From positions 19,651,197 to 19,715,196 of the forward strand of contig OZ010795.1 in NCBI GenBank assembly GCA_963932465.1: a DNA stretch of 64,000 nt, in the 5' to 3' direction. The position numbers were made by a program, and so were the translations under genes. This document shows, one piece after another, positions 21,478 through 32,617 of this stretch (position 1 is the stretch's first letter; each line of letters starts with the position of its first letter). This DNA comes from Maratus speciosus. Lineage: Eukaryota > Arthropoda > Arachnida > Araneae > Salticidae. The notes under the pieces are model-generated. The model searched no databases. It was not told where the DNA came from and saw only the letters and a program-made list of their open reading frames with translations.

Positions 21478-21625
21478 AATTTAGATTCAGTGAGTCCCTG
21501 ATATAAATGGGTGCCGATTAGTTTTTGGTGTGAATCGCTCAAAAGATGGTGCTGCTGTGCAGCATTTTTCACGATTTCCGCAATAGCTCAATCTCCAGAA
21601 CACATAAGATAAAATGTAAATATAA
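21478..21625 (+). repeat. Fragment of the Helitron-like internal unit
   Basis: One unit containing TTCAGTGAGTCCCTGATATA, TTTTTGGTGTGAATCGCTCA, GGTGCTGCTGTGCAGC and CGCAATAGCTCAATCTC, as in 79-859 and 55837-60093. Neither terminus is present. Confidence 0.65.
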
Positions 21626-21915
21626 TTTTCAATTAAAAAAAAAAAATCACCCAATGACGAAAGATCAGACTTTTTAAAAATTCCTACTGGACGGATTTTA
21701 CTGGGAGTTCCATTGTTAATTTTTCACATTGTTGTTTTAGCAATCGCGCATCGTTCTTTACTAAATCCTGCTGTAAAGGATCCAATAAAGTAGATTCATT
21801 TGGAGGCTCTGAAGTCTGCTAGTTTGTTTACAAAATATATGCAGCCAGTTAAATCGAAAAATTAGTATGCTATGATTATCACAAAACATCCTCCTATATC
21901 ATTCTAAAATATTAA

Positions 21916-22876
21916 CCCTCTGAGCTCTGCCGGGTGAATTTTCACCCACATAAAATCAAAATATTTTAATTTCCTTCAAAGTGACTCGTATTTAAAAGGA
22001 AAAATTGGGTTTTGCACATTTTACTTGTCTAGTTGAAACCTAGATGGCAGCACTATTCTCTGCAAAAATCTAGTAGGTTTTTAATGCAATCTTAAAAATA
22101 CTCCAATTTTGAAGGTTTAGAAATGTTGTATTTTTCAAGTATTATAAAGAAATATTTTTCATTGGAGATAACTTTTTTTTCTCTTGAGCACATCAAACAA
22201 TTAATAATAATTACATGCAAATTACGAAACTGAAAATTTAAATAATTACAGGGGATAGAAATAAGTAGAAGTAGAATTTTCTACCACCAGAGCTCTAAGG
22301 ACTTGAAAAATGTGTTTTGTCACTAGATGGCAGCATTGCAAATTACATACTAGATAGTGTTTCAGAACCCGAATTTAGATGTTTATAATTTAATTCCAAG
22401 GAATCTAAATTTGTGTTTAATTCAGCAGATTGACAAGTTTATTACGTTTTAAATATTTCTAAACAAAAATTAATTATTTTTAACATCTGTTTCATCTATA
22501 AATTTGACATATTTTTTGTTTAGTTTGTATTTTTATATTATGATTTTAAAATTTTGAATTTCCTCATTTAATAATTTTTTTAAATATTTTAATAGTCTTA
22601 GAATTTGTCTAAACAATGTAACTGCTTAAAATATGTTGAAATTTTAGCAATTATAGTAATTTTAGAATAACTATGCGGTGTCATTTCTTGTATTTGTGTG
22701 TTGAAATGAATGCCCTAGAGCTCTGATGGTGGAAAAACTTCCCACGTCCCCCAGCCTAAAGGGGTATTTAAAAAAAATTTTTAATCACATAGTTCAATTT
22801 CAGACAGTCCCCTAATCACATTTTAAGTGTTTTTCTAGCATATTTTTAAAATTTTAATAACCCGGAGCTCAAAGGG
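21916..22876. mobile_element. TTAA-target (piggyBac-like) MITE, 961 bp
   Basis: Flanked by TTAA on both sides. Ends CCCTCTGAGCTCTGCC and the inverse of GGAGCTCAAAGGG are inverted repeats starting CCC, as in piggyBac. Internal subterminal copies of AGAGCTCT occur near 22290 and 22715. No transposase frame remains. Confidence 0.75.
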
Positions 22877-23075
22877 TTAAGTTAAATACTGCACTATATT
22901 GTACAATCACTAACTCTTTATATAATTTGGTTATTTTAAAACAATCACGCTGCAAATTACGAAATATTTAAACAATCTGGATACTGTAAACTTGACCTTT
23001 GTTTTAAAACTATTCTTTAAAGTTAAAATTTGAGTTTGCATATTCTTAAAAACCTTTCGCCTTTTTTATGTTTTT

Positions 23076-23283
23076 AGAGGGTTGTGTTTATGACGGCCAA
23101 TTATCAACACGAGGGCCCTAAGGGAAGGGGTCATTTTAAGGGTACCTAACCCGTATTGACGCGTGGAAATCCACGGTTCGAAGAAAACTCCGAACGATTA
23201 GGCTGACGGGCGCGATTGGGTTCGAATCCAGCCCTTCCCGTCTACCAGCTTCGAGAGCATGACCACTCGGCCACTGGTGGGGC
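23076..23283 (-). mobile_element. tRNA-derived SINE
   Basis: On the minus strand the head reads TGGCCGAGTGGTCATGCTCT (Pol III A box TGGCCGAGTGGT), and about 35 nt later TGGATTCGAACCC (B box). The leading arm looks like a Leu/Ser-type tRNA. A non-tRNA body follows and ends GGCCGTCATAAACACAACCC. A second copy lies on the plus strand at 46356-46576 with an (AACC)n tail, defining the 3' end. Confidence 0.8.
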
Positions 23284-24119
23284 TTTTTCTGTTTTTAGAA
23301 GTGATTATTTATTATATTCAATAGCTTGATTGCAGAAAAAGTCATTTCTTAAAAACATAGCGTTCAAAATGAAAAAAAAAATTACCTTTTTAACAATTTT
23401 AAATCGTTTATTCATTTGAAATGGATTCTAGTGAAAAATAACAAATATTAAAAGTTTGGGCTTTAATTTATTCTTTTTGTGGCCTAGCCGAAGTCCTTTG
23501 ATGGCTCAGCAATTGAGAACCTTCATCATTTTAACTTAGATTTTTTTTTTTTTTTAGCGATTTCCCGAAATTTGATTTTCTGGATAAAGAGTTTTTGAAA
23601 CTCGCGCCCACGATCACAAAATAGTAAAATTTATTAGAGTAACCTATATTAGTATTACACAAAACTTAGCTCGGCACAAGACTTCAATTAAGTCTAATAC
23701 TGACCGTGTGGAAATAATGTACGTGAAAACAAGGTCTGTTGACAGTATTTCCTTTAACATCATGAAAACAATCACAGCATCTGCATAGTGTAAAAAGGCA
23801 ATTTACACAAAATATTTCTTAAGATCGGAGAAAATATTGGCACGCTGTTAATAAAGTCCGAAGCGATAGAGACATTATTTTTTGAATCTTAAATCGATTT
23901 TTTGTTTATTTCTGGAAGAATGAGCCATGTTAATTAAAACAGTAGGTACTAAAATAGAGCAGAAATTGACAGCTCTGCATCGATCGACATGAGTCGATTC
24001 TTGTTGTTGTAGAAAAGCAATCTAGTGTGTCTTGTGCATTAACAAGTAATATAAAAATTTTGTTTTTAAAGTCAATTCCTACTTAGGTCATCCAAGAAAA
24101 ATTTAATAGAATCCCTTAA

Positions 24120-24536
24120 GGGTGTATTCCGATCCAAACTGCTTATTTTCTGATTCATTTTAAAATTCATTTTTGCTCTCAAACGCATCAAACTGGGAAA
24201 TTCTCTTATTTAGAAACTATATAATGTGCCGTGCTTCTTAATTTTTTGATAAATGCAGAAAATACTGTAAAAAAACGCTGTCAAAGTGGGCGTTTTGAAC
24301 CGAATTTTCCGTAGCGGGTGATCTGGGAATGAAAAAAATGGTCATACTGAGAAAATAATTGTTTAAAAATCAAATTCTAATTAATTGAGCTGAAAATAAA
24401 ATCACACGGCACGTTAAACATGTCTTCAGAAATCACACCAGCAAGTTTCATGTTTTTACTTTTAAAAATGAGTCTGAAAATGTCTCAGAAAATTTCGAGC
24501 TGTTGAGGGTGAAAAAATATTTTTTCGAATACACCC
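24120..24536. mobile_element. TTAA-flanked TIR element, 417 bp
   Basis: TTAA at 24116-24119 and 24537-24540. Ends GGGTGTATTCCGA and the inverse of TCGAATACACCC are inverted repeats. Internal AAATGAGTCTGAAAATG-like blocks in both orientations indicate a palindromic MITE. Its right tip is included in the 828 bp tandem duplication that follows. Confidence 0.7.
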
Positions 24537-25099
24537 TTAAGCTAATATTAGTTTTTGTTGCAGTAAAATATCTCAATGAGTTGATTCTCTATAATCAAGT
24601 AGGCTTACAATCGAACTCTACGGGAATTGGGCGAAATGTTAGAGATATCGCCAAGTTGGCGCCATTTTTGTGACAGAACAGGATCCACCCTATGTGAACC
24701 CCCCTTATAGATAGGAAGATGCATTATATGCTTCAATAACCAATGACCGCCATTTTGTTTCCCTTGCAAAACTAAAATGAATTAATTAAAATTGAATGAA
24801 TGAATTAATATTTGAAAAAACTGTATTAACATCCATTGTCATCCAGTACAAGTTTAAAAAAAATTATTTCAACTTGATGAATAATGAGTATTTTATAAAC
24901 GATTGAAAATTTGAACAAGATATATAAATAAATAATATATAAATATAGGGAGAGCGTGAACTAATAGTAGGAATTCAAAAAGTTGAAACGCTGCATGTTA
25001 AAAAATAAGGCTTATAAATTCTTCCACCTCTCGGTCAATCAATGAACTTTAACCTGTAAAAGCAATTCAGGAAGAAAAGAAAACAAATATTGCACATAC

Positions 25100-25150
25100 G
25101 TGTCAAATGCTGCTCCTCTAATCTCCGTAGGATTACCACGGGTTGCATAC
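25100..25150 (-). CDS. candidate 51-nt cassette exon, copy 1
   Basis: Minus strand: acceptor TTTCCTATTTCAG, 51 nt, donor GTATGTGC. Placed between the exons at 37410 and 18289, the phase-1 frame is open and reads MQPVVILRRLEEQHLT, with flanking split codons giving Gly and Gln. Being a multiple of three, it can be included or skipped without shifting frame. A second open frame (YATRGNPTEIRGAAFDT) would need different neighbours. I recognise no domain. A chance exon-like match is possible, since nothing beyond splice signals and openness supports it. Confidence 0.4.
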
Positions 25151-25927
25151 CTGAAATAGGAAAGAAAATGCTATGAAAAACTAGACACAATTCATTACGA
25201 TATTTATTAAAAATGAAAAGCATGTCCGTGAGAATCGCTCCCATTCTATCGGAGGGTGGCAACTAGTTAAAGAGGAAAATAAGCAGTAGCCTTCTCGGCA
25301 ATTAAACTTGAAAAACTGGCGATTTAAAATATGGAAAGAAAAATATATTTTTTCGAATACACCCTTAAGCTAATATTAGTTTTTGTTGCAGTAAAATATC
25401 TCAATGAGTTGATTCTCTATAATCAAGTAAGCTTACAATGGAACTCTATGGGAATTGGGCGAAATGTTAGAGATATCGCCAAGTTGGCGCCATTTTTGTG
25501 ACAGAACAGGATCCACCCTATGGGAACCCCCCTTATAGATAGGAAGATGCATTATATGCTTCAATAACCAATGACCGCCATTTTGTTTCCCATGCAAAAT
25601 TAAAATGAATTAATTAAAATTGAATGAATTAATTAATATTTGAAAAAACTGTATTAACATCCATTGTCATCCAGTACAAGTTTTAAAAAAATTATTTCAA
25701 CTTGATGAATAATGAGTATTTTATAAACGATTGAAAATTTGAACAAGATATATAAATAAATAATATATAAATATAGGGAGAGCGTGAACTAATAGTAGGA
25801 ATTCAAAAAGTTGAAACGCTGCATGTTAAAAAATAAGGCTTATAAATTCTGCCACCTCTCGGTCAATCAATGAACTTTAACCTGTAAAAGCAATTCAGGA
25901 AGAAAAGAAAACAAATATTGCACATAC

Positions 25928-25978
25928 GTGTCAAATGCTGCTCCTCTAATCTCCGTAGGATTACCACGGGTTGCATAC
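25928..25978 (-). CDS. candidate 51-nt cassette exon, copy 2
   Basis: Identical in sequence to copy 1, 828 bp away, with the same acceptor and donor intact. In transcription order it comes before the other copy. Tandem inclusion of both would still keep the reading frame, and mutually exclusive use is also possible. Expression evidence cannot be judged from sequence. Confidence 0.4.
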
Positions 25979-26285
25979 CTGAAATAGGAAAGAAAATGCT
26001 ATGAAAAACTAGACACAATTCATTACAATATTTATTAAAAATGAAAAGCATGTCCGTAAGAATCGCTCCCATTCTATCGGAGGGTGGCAACTAGTTAAAG
26101 AGGAAAATAAGCACTGGCCTTCTCGGCAATTAAACTTGAAAAACTGGCGATTTAAAATATGGAAAGAACCGGTCAAATGCATGATTTTCAGATTTCATCT
26201 TTCCCATTTCTTTTTTCCATACACCTCGGACCTTTCCGATTTTATGTTGCACCGGCAACTCGACGATCTTTTCTTTCTCGCGCAT

Positions 26286-26411
26286 GCTACTCCAAAAGAT
26301 TTCTCATTAACATTAGCTAAAAAGGTAGCGCTGATTAAGAAAGGGGAAAAGACCTTAAAGAAATCAGAAATCGACAAGGACTTTGGAATTCCATCGAACA
26401 CATTATCGACA
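26286..26411 (+). pseudogene. pogo/CENP-B-type transposase, N-terminal HTH relic
   Basis: The frame contains HATPKDFSLTLAKKVALIK, then KGEKTLKKSEIDKDFGIPSN and TLST before stops. It matches the first helix-turn-helix of CENP-B/pogo/Tigger proteins (L.L..K..LI......K...IA..FGI..STLS). Nothing of the second HTH or DDE domain follows, so this is an isolated 5' fragment. It is a different part of the protein from the other Tigger relics in the window. Confidence 0.65.
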
Positions 26412-26744
26412 TAGTAGAAGAACAAAGATTTTTTCCCCTCTATCATTTTTAATCTTGTTTTATTTTAAACTTAATGGATGTTCAATGGTTTATTTCTCTG
26501 TTTTATGTGTGTGATTGTCCCAAATTTCATATTCTCTAGCTATTTTGGGGATAATATGAAGATGAAACCACACATTTTATTTGCGGAACTTGGGACCTGA
26601 CGATTCTGTTTAATTTCTACAAATTTCCATTATTCCATTTCTGTTATTCAATTTCTGCAGTTTTTTACAATGTTTTGGAATCTATGTTATAGTGTGTTGG
26701 GGGGAACTGCATTCTTGTCAATTTGAATCATTTGATAAAGGAAA

Positions 26745-26765
26745 TATATATATATATATATATGT
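26745..26765. repeat. (AT)n microsatellite
   Basis: About ten AT repeats directly ahead of the second 0.75 kb dispersed repeat. Confidence 0.9.
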
Positions 26766-26774
26766 AATGAATCC

Positions 26775-27510
26775 AGCGCTACTCCCGTTGTTTCGGTGTA
26801 GATCGGGCCGACGTAGGATTGCTCCCTCTGAGCTTCTAACATCGTTAGGTAGTCGCCGTGAGTGGTATCCGAGAATTAATGAAAGTTTATATGAGTCTCT
26901 GCTTAAAGAAAGACACGGTGTTTTCGGGGATCTGATTTGTTAATCCTTTGTACATCCTTTTGAGAAATCAGGCCCCTTTTGGCTTGAGAGCTGTTCAGTT
27001 ACTTCTTTATAGACATCTGACTCTGGAGTTAAGGGTAAACAAAGTTGCGTGCATTCCTTAGATGGTCAAAAGCTCTGTCCTGTGACCCGTGCAGCGGTAT
27101 AAGTATGCTGTATTTTGCATTATTCCTGCTAGGGTCCGTTGAAGTCAAAGGAGGCGTCTTTAAACTATAATTGGTCGTAAGCTGAATGATTGACTGCCCG
27201 GGATAAAGGCGGTGGCTCGAGTTCGGCCGATTGAATGCAGCAAGACTTACAAATTGCACTTATGAGATGTGCACTTATTCTTATGAGATGTGCCAAAACG
27301 ATCTTTGAAAGTTATAAGCTGCGATGCTGAAAAACTAATTTACCAGGGGCAAAGGCGTTCAATCAACTGAGACACAATTACTAAAGCATTTTAAAAGTTT
27401 TAATTTTAATTTCTAAATTTAAATTTCTGTTTTTTAAAACGGGGATTTCAAATTTTAAAAGGGGTAAAATGGGGAATTTTAAAAAGGGTTTTTGCTTTTA
27501 TCGTTTCATA
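26775..27510 (+). repeat. Dispersed 0.75 kb repeat, copy 2
   Basis: Collinear with 20674-21455: shares GAGTGGTATCCGAGAATTAA, CATCCTTTTGAGAAATCAGG, GTGCAGCGGTATAAGTATG and the AAACGGGGATTTCAAATTTT tail. Divergence between the copies is moderate (around 20% by eye), so they are old. Confidence 0.6.
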
Positions 27511-27742
27511 TATTTCCTCTATCCTTTTTAATCTTGTTTTATTTTGAACTTAATTTGTTAATCTCATTTTAAGTAATTTTTATTGCTTTTATCCTTACTA
27601 TTTCTTAAATTTTGGTAGTCAAACAATAATTTAGGCTCATTTCTTCTCTTTTATGCTCCTAGTTGAAAAAAACATTCTTAAAATAAGAGTGTGGCATATG
27701 AAAATAGAGAAAATACGGATCAAAGTTATCCTGAATGACTGT

Positions 27743-28200
27743 GTTTAACCGTACAGTGATAAATCTGCTTCGTTTTACCGTTATTTTTTAGGGAGGACAC
27801 TTTAAATGCTGCCCGAAAGAAATATCATACCTGGGGTACTTCAGTTGCCATCATTACAGAAATGGCATTAAAAACTACAAAAAATTAATGTCTCAAAAAA
27901 TAAATTGAAATGCAGTTTTCAAACAAATTGCAATTAAAAGTACTTTTTTTCACCTATACAACGGTGCAAAAATTCAAAAGGTGAGAGGTTTAGAAGTTAA
28001 AAAATTACAGTAGAGATCACCAGTATTTAACCGTACAATGATACATCTGCTTCGTTTTACTGTTATTTTTTGGGGAGGACGCTTTAAATGCTGCCCGAAA
28101 GAAATATCATATCGGGGGTACTTCGGTTGCCATCATTACAGAAATGGCGTTAAAAACTACAAATAATTAATATCGCAAAAATAAACTACCGAACTATTTA
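27743..28200. repeat. 283 bp partial tandem repeat of a foldback-related family
   Basis: TTTAACCGTACA(G/A)TGATA and GGGGAGGAC(A/G)CTTTAAATGC recur 283 bp apart. The unit also includes CAAACAAATTGCA(A/T)TTAAAA and a CTATACAACGGTG motif that occur in the foldback arms at 11.7 and 12.5 kb and near 29.1, 30.4, 36.4 and 36.9 kb. Confidence 0.65.
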
Positions 28201-28209
28201 TATTGTTTC

Positions 28210-30355
28210 AAATGCAAACGGGTTGATCTCACGTAATCGGGCTGCGCGCAATAGTTAAATATTTTAGATTATTAGATCACCCACTTACATTAAAAAAGCA
28301 TTTTTCATATGAAAAATACGAATTATACAATCAAATAAATTTTTGAAATTTATCAAAGGCGATATTTTCTTATTAGCCGTATGCTAAGAGTTATTTGATC
28401 AAGATTTTGCTGTACTTACGGCATCCTTTTATATTCTGATAATTTCAGAGCTTATACATGTCAGTTAAATTTGTGTTCTATTTATATTATTTTATTTATT
28501 TTATTCATAGGGAAGTTTTTTTAATAGATATTAGCCGAAAGAAAATGTTGAACTCTTTATTTTGTTTTAAGGGCAAATGGATTAATCTTTCGTAATCGAG
28601 CTCCGCGCGATATAGATAAATTAAAAAATATTTCATGCTTTAAAATTGTTTTTAAAACCATAGACAATCAGTAAGCTCAGGTGAGCTTTGCAAACAAATT
28701 CCATTTGAAAAAAAAAAAAATCCTATTTGGTGATCTAAATATTTCAATTGTACGATTACAAATATGTTAGATTTGTGTTTTTATAATATTATTCTTTTAT
28801 TTGTTTAAAAAAGAAGTATTAATTTCGTTAACTTGTCTTTCACAAATATGTTAGATTAGCGTTTTTTTAATATTATTATTTTATTTGTTTATAAAGGAAG
28901 TATTAATTTCGTTATGCAAAAATAATTAGAAACAAATGCTGAACAATGTTTATTGCTTTATGTGCAAAATGTTTATTATTATGTATTAAAACTGGCACGT
29001 GATAAACTTTAAAAAAATCATGCTTAAAAATTATTTTAGAACACATCGTTTTTTTTACATCACATCTTTTTTTTACATCAATCAATTAACATACAATTTT
29101 ATAAACAAATTTCATTTGAAAGTAAATTTTTCCCTATACGACGAAAATTGAAAATGTACGATTGTCAGAAGATTAAAAAATTGCAGTAGCGAAAATTTCA
29201 AGACCGAAATTTGATCGTGAAGTGTTGTCATTCGCAAAATGACGACAGCGTTACGAACAGATACTTTTTTTTTATATATAATATAGATACTTAATCAGTA
29301 AAATATAATAAAGGTCAGTTATTAGGATGTAGTTATCAATTGAGGCTTTTATGCTTGGTATTCCGGAATGAAAAACAGCAATTTTCACCTTCTCAAAATT
29401 TGCATAAGCACTTCTCATATCCATATTCATCATTTAAAAAAAAATTATATTTTGTTTGATCATTTTAACTCAAAACATTTTTATCACAAAATGGCATGAA
29501 TAAAGATAAAAATATCTCATTATTTCTCTCTTGTCTACAATAATGAAAGCTATCTAATTTTCACCATTTTGAAGAAATTTCATAAAATGCTTTTAAAATT
29601 AAAATACAAAAGTGGAGACATTAAAAAAACACAGATAGTGCGATAACATCTACAAATGAACAGCTTTCAGTTAGAAAAAATATTAGTAAAATTGCTTCAG
29701 CAGAAAGATCAGAGCAGATGACTAAAAATCACACTTGTGTTTTAAATATATACATTACATAAAATTATGAAAAAATGAATTCAGCAAATTATGTTATTTT
29801 GATAAAATTATAGTAGAAGGTCCTAAAGAATAGCATTAAAATTTTATTATTCGAGAGAATTTTTGATAAAAACTTCAGGAACGTGATATTATTTTAAACC
29901 TCGTATTATTTGTTTGCTTGTCTAACTCGGCGAAGCAAATCCATCCAGGCCAGAATAATCAATTTCTGTAATATAAATCGCTATTATTTGCATGTCACCC
30001 CTCTTTTATAAAGACACTCTAAATTTTTGTAAAACATTGTGTTTTATCAGTGTGTGATTTCGATTACATTATTTTCCAAAGGTGATTTAAAAGCAGTTGG
30101 GCTGTGAAATGACGCACTTCTACAAAATATACTTCTGTTTTAAGAATTAAAATACACGATTTTTTATAAATGACGTCATTTGCATCCGCTAAAGCAATCC
30201 ACTTTTAGAATCCAGTCTTAAACTTCGACCATAGAGAAGTATGCATATGACGTCATTATCACGGAATAACAGACAATATTCTTGACGTAACCCGTATTTT
30301 AATTTCAACTTTTTTTTTCAGGTTTTATGAGAAAATGGCAACAAAAAGATACAAT
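28210..30355. other. AT-rich intron with minor repeats
   Basis: Contains an 84 bp direct duplication (28758-28925, landmark ACAAATATGTTAGATT) and a fragment of the foldback-related family at 29095-29235. Otherwise no element ends, domains or exon-like islands were seen. Confidence 0.45.
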
Positions 30356-30359
30356 AATC

Positions 30360-30625
30360 TACTGTTTTCGACTATTTTCCGTTCACTTTCAATAGAAATG
30401 GGGTACTTTTGTTGCCACGATTAGAAAAATTAAGATACAGCTTTCAAACAAACTGCATTTAAAAGAGCATTTTTTTCCTTATACGACGGTGTAAAAATTT
30501 AAAATGTGCGATGTTTAGAAGTTTAAAAATTTGCAGTAGAGAAAATTTCAAAACCAAAATTTTATTTCAAATGTCAAAGTGTTGCCATTCGCAAAATGAC
30601 GTATGCGTTACGCACAGATATGTTT
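30360..30625 (+). repeat. Foldback-related dispersed repeat
   Basis: Contains CAACAAAAAGATACAAT, TTCACTTTCAATAGAAATGG, GATACAGCTTTCAAACAAAC and ATACGACGGTGTAAAAATTT in the same order as the arms of 11351-12922 but with a different right side (GCAAAATGACGTATGCGTTA). Confidence 0.55.
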
Positions 30626-30834
30626 GTCCTTTATAATATAGATAGTAACCAACTATTTTTGAGTTGCGTAATTTTGTCATAAAAATTTTCAACTGTACGT
30701 TGCATTTTACTGGCTGGTGAAACAAATCCTTGGCTGGTAAGATTTTCTAGAAATTCCCCACCCCTGGAAACCAGTATGTGAAATTGAATTGAAATATTTA
30801 TTATTTGTTCAAGAATTCACTCTGTAAAACATTT

Positions 30835-31104
30835 GTGTAAAGTTACTCCATAAAATTGATGTCAGCATGCTACAACACCAATTTTATGGAGTAAGTTAAC
30901 TAATACAACTGGTGTAATTTAAACTGATATAATTGGCGTGATTTAAACTGATATAACTGGTGTGATATTACACCATAATAATGTGAAAATAACAGAATTC
31001 TCATTATTATGGTGTGACGTTACAACAGTTATATCGGTTAAATTCATAAAATTGGAAGCAGCAATGCTGCTCTGCTACCGATTGTATGGAGCGTAACGTT
31101 ACAC
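30835..31104. mobile_element. 270 bp palindromic TIR MITE
   Basis: Ends GTGTAAAGTTACTCCATAAA and the inverse of TGGAGCGTAACGTTACAC. Three tandem-like A(C/T)TGATATAA(C/T)TGG(T/C)GTGAT modules sit in the middle, and an ATTATGGTGTGA inverted repeat is nested around 30970-31020. Confidence 0.65.
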
Positions 31105-31378
31105 TGAGGTGAGGGCCTGATTACCGCACAGGCCGGCTAGGCCGCGGCCTTAGGCCCACGATGGTTCCAAAATGAGTAAAATGATTACGGAAATTTTTCT
31201 TTAAAATGTAGTATTTCTATAATGTTTATCTCAAAAAATCAAACAGGGTTTTTATTAACTGGCAACCGAAGTGAATATAAACAGCCTCACTTTTTACTAT
31301 CGAAGTAAGTAAAAGTAAGTGGAAGGAAAACAAAGCCTTACTTATTGAATTACCTTACATTGAATTAGCCTTACATTG

Positions 31379-31690
31379 TATCCAAACTACGTGAAATGTA
31401 TGAAAACAGATAGTTTGACGCAAATAAACCATTTACATAAATCTTACTCACAATTTTGAATAACGTGACACAAAAGATAAATCAATTTATTGAAATAAAT
31501 ACATTTCAATGAATAGTATAGATTCAATGAAAGTGATCTATTTAACAGTGAATCGGAAAATTAAAAGTATTGTGTAGATGTAAAGATATAGTTTAACCAA
31601 GTCAAAAATAATTTAAATTGAATTTTAAAACAAACCTTTTAAAGCCACATCAAGACGTCACTTAAATTTTATATCATATCTTTTAAAACT
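31379..31690 (+). repeat. Old dispersed repeat, copy 1 of 2
   Basis: Aligns with 39418-39710 through TATCCAAACTA(C/A)GTGAAA, TTCA(A/G)TGAAAGTGAT.TA and AGAAAATTAAAAGTAT-type segments. No terminal features were recognised. Confidence 0.55.
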
Positions 31691-31822
31691 CATATTTTGA
31701 ATTTATGAGAGATGTAAATGATAAAGCAACAGCGAATAAAATTTTATGTAGCTTTTCATGCTGAACACAACTTTTGCACATGCGATTATACAGAAAACAA
31801 AAATAAAATGATGAAATAAATA

Positions 31823-32617
31823 CAGTAAACTCTGTCTAAGGCGGAATCGGTCGGGACTGAGAAAAATTTCCGTGGTAGACAATATTCCGGCTTATGCAAA
31901 AAGCCCCCCCCCCCCCCAAAAAAAAAAAAAAAATCCCTGGAAGATGACGATCTTTTCTTGATTCTCCTGACTAGAAAATCGGTTGAAAACTGAAATTCTG
32001 AAAGATCCTTTGTCTTTTTAAAGATAAATGAGAAACTTTATTCAATTTCTTAGTACTGCTGTAATACATTCATATTGGAAATTTATACACACCAAAAACA
32101 AAAAAGAAAAAAAAAACTTCGAGAATGAGAAAGAACGCTATAATTTTGAATTTGAGTACAATCTTAAAGTATAATATATTGTACTTTCGAAAATACGTAA
32201 TCATTTTCATAAATGTTCATTTTACTAGAAATATTAACTTTTAGATGCAATTTTCCATATGAAAAAATGGCATAAGCATAAATTCCTTAAAATTTAAAGT
32301 TTCTGTTCTTTTGAATTAACTTTTTTAAAAGCTTACGGAATTTTAGCTAACATGCTCGACATTGAGTTATTTGACTTATCGGTTTTAAAGTTTAATAAAC
32401 AAAACGCTTTTCATTTTTAAATTATCCTTTTTCCGACTTATGCAAAATTTTGGTTTCGGTGGGACCTTAAAATCCTTTCCGTTTCCGCGTCAGACAGATT
32501 CCGCCTTATGCAGCATGAATTAATGTAATTTTCTATGGGTTCGCCGGGACTTGAAAAAATTTCCGCGGTAGGCAGATTTCCGGCTTATACAGAGTCCGCC
32601 TTAGACAGAATTTACTG
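31823..32617. mobile_element. pogo-like TIR element, 795 bp
   Basis: Ends CAGTAAACTCTGTCTAAGGC and the inverse of GCCTTAGACAGAATTTACTG, flanked by TA. Subterminal blocks ATTCCGGCTTATGCAAAAAG, CCGCGTCAGACAGATTCCGC and GACAGATTCCGCCTTATGCA repeat inside. A C13-A14 run lies near 31905-31933. No open frame. Confidence 0.75.

Larger units (their letters stand above)
24514..26169. repeat. 828 bp tandem duplication
   Basis: Copy 1 (about 24514-25341) and copy 2 (about 25342-26169) match with only a handful of single-base differences (for example GAACCCCCC/GTGAACC contexts near 24700/25528 and CGATATT/CAATATT near 25200/26028). The offset is exactly 828 at every landmark checked. The unit contains a complete candidate 51-nt exon and over 500 bp of intron, so the event duplicated an exon within the intron. 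Confidence 0.9.

Noticed and set aside
25035..25262. 75-codon minus-strand frames around the cassette exon (also 25863-26090)
   Set aside because: The extensions beyond the 51 nt run through intron sequence in both duplicates; only the splice-bounded part is worth keeping.
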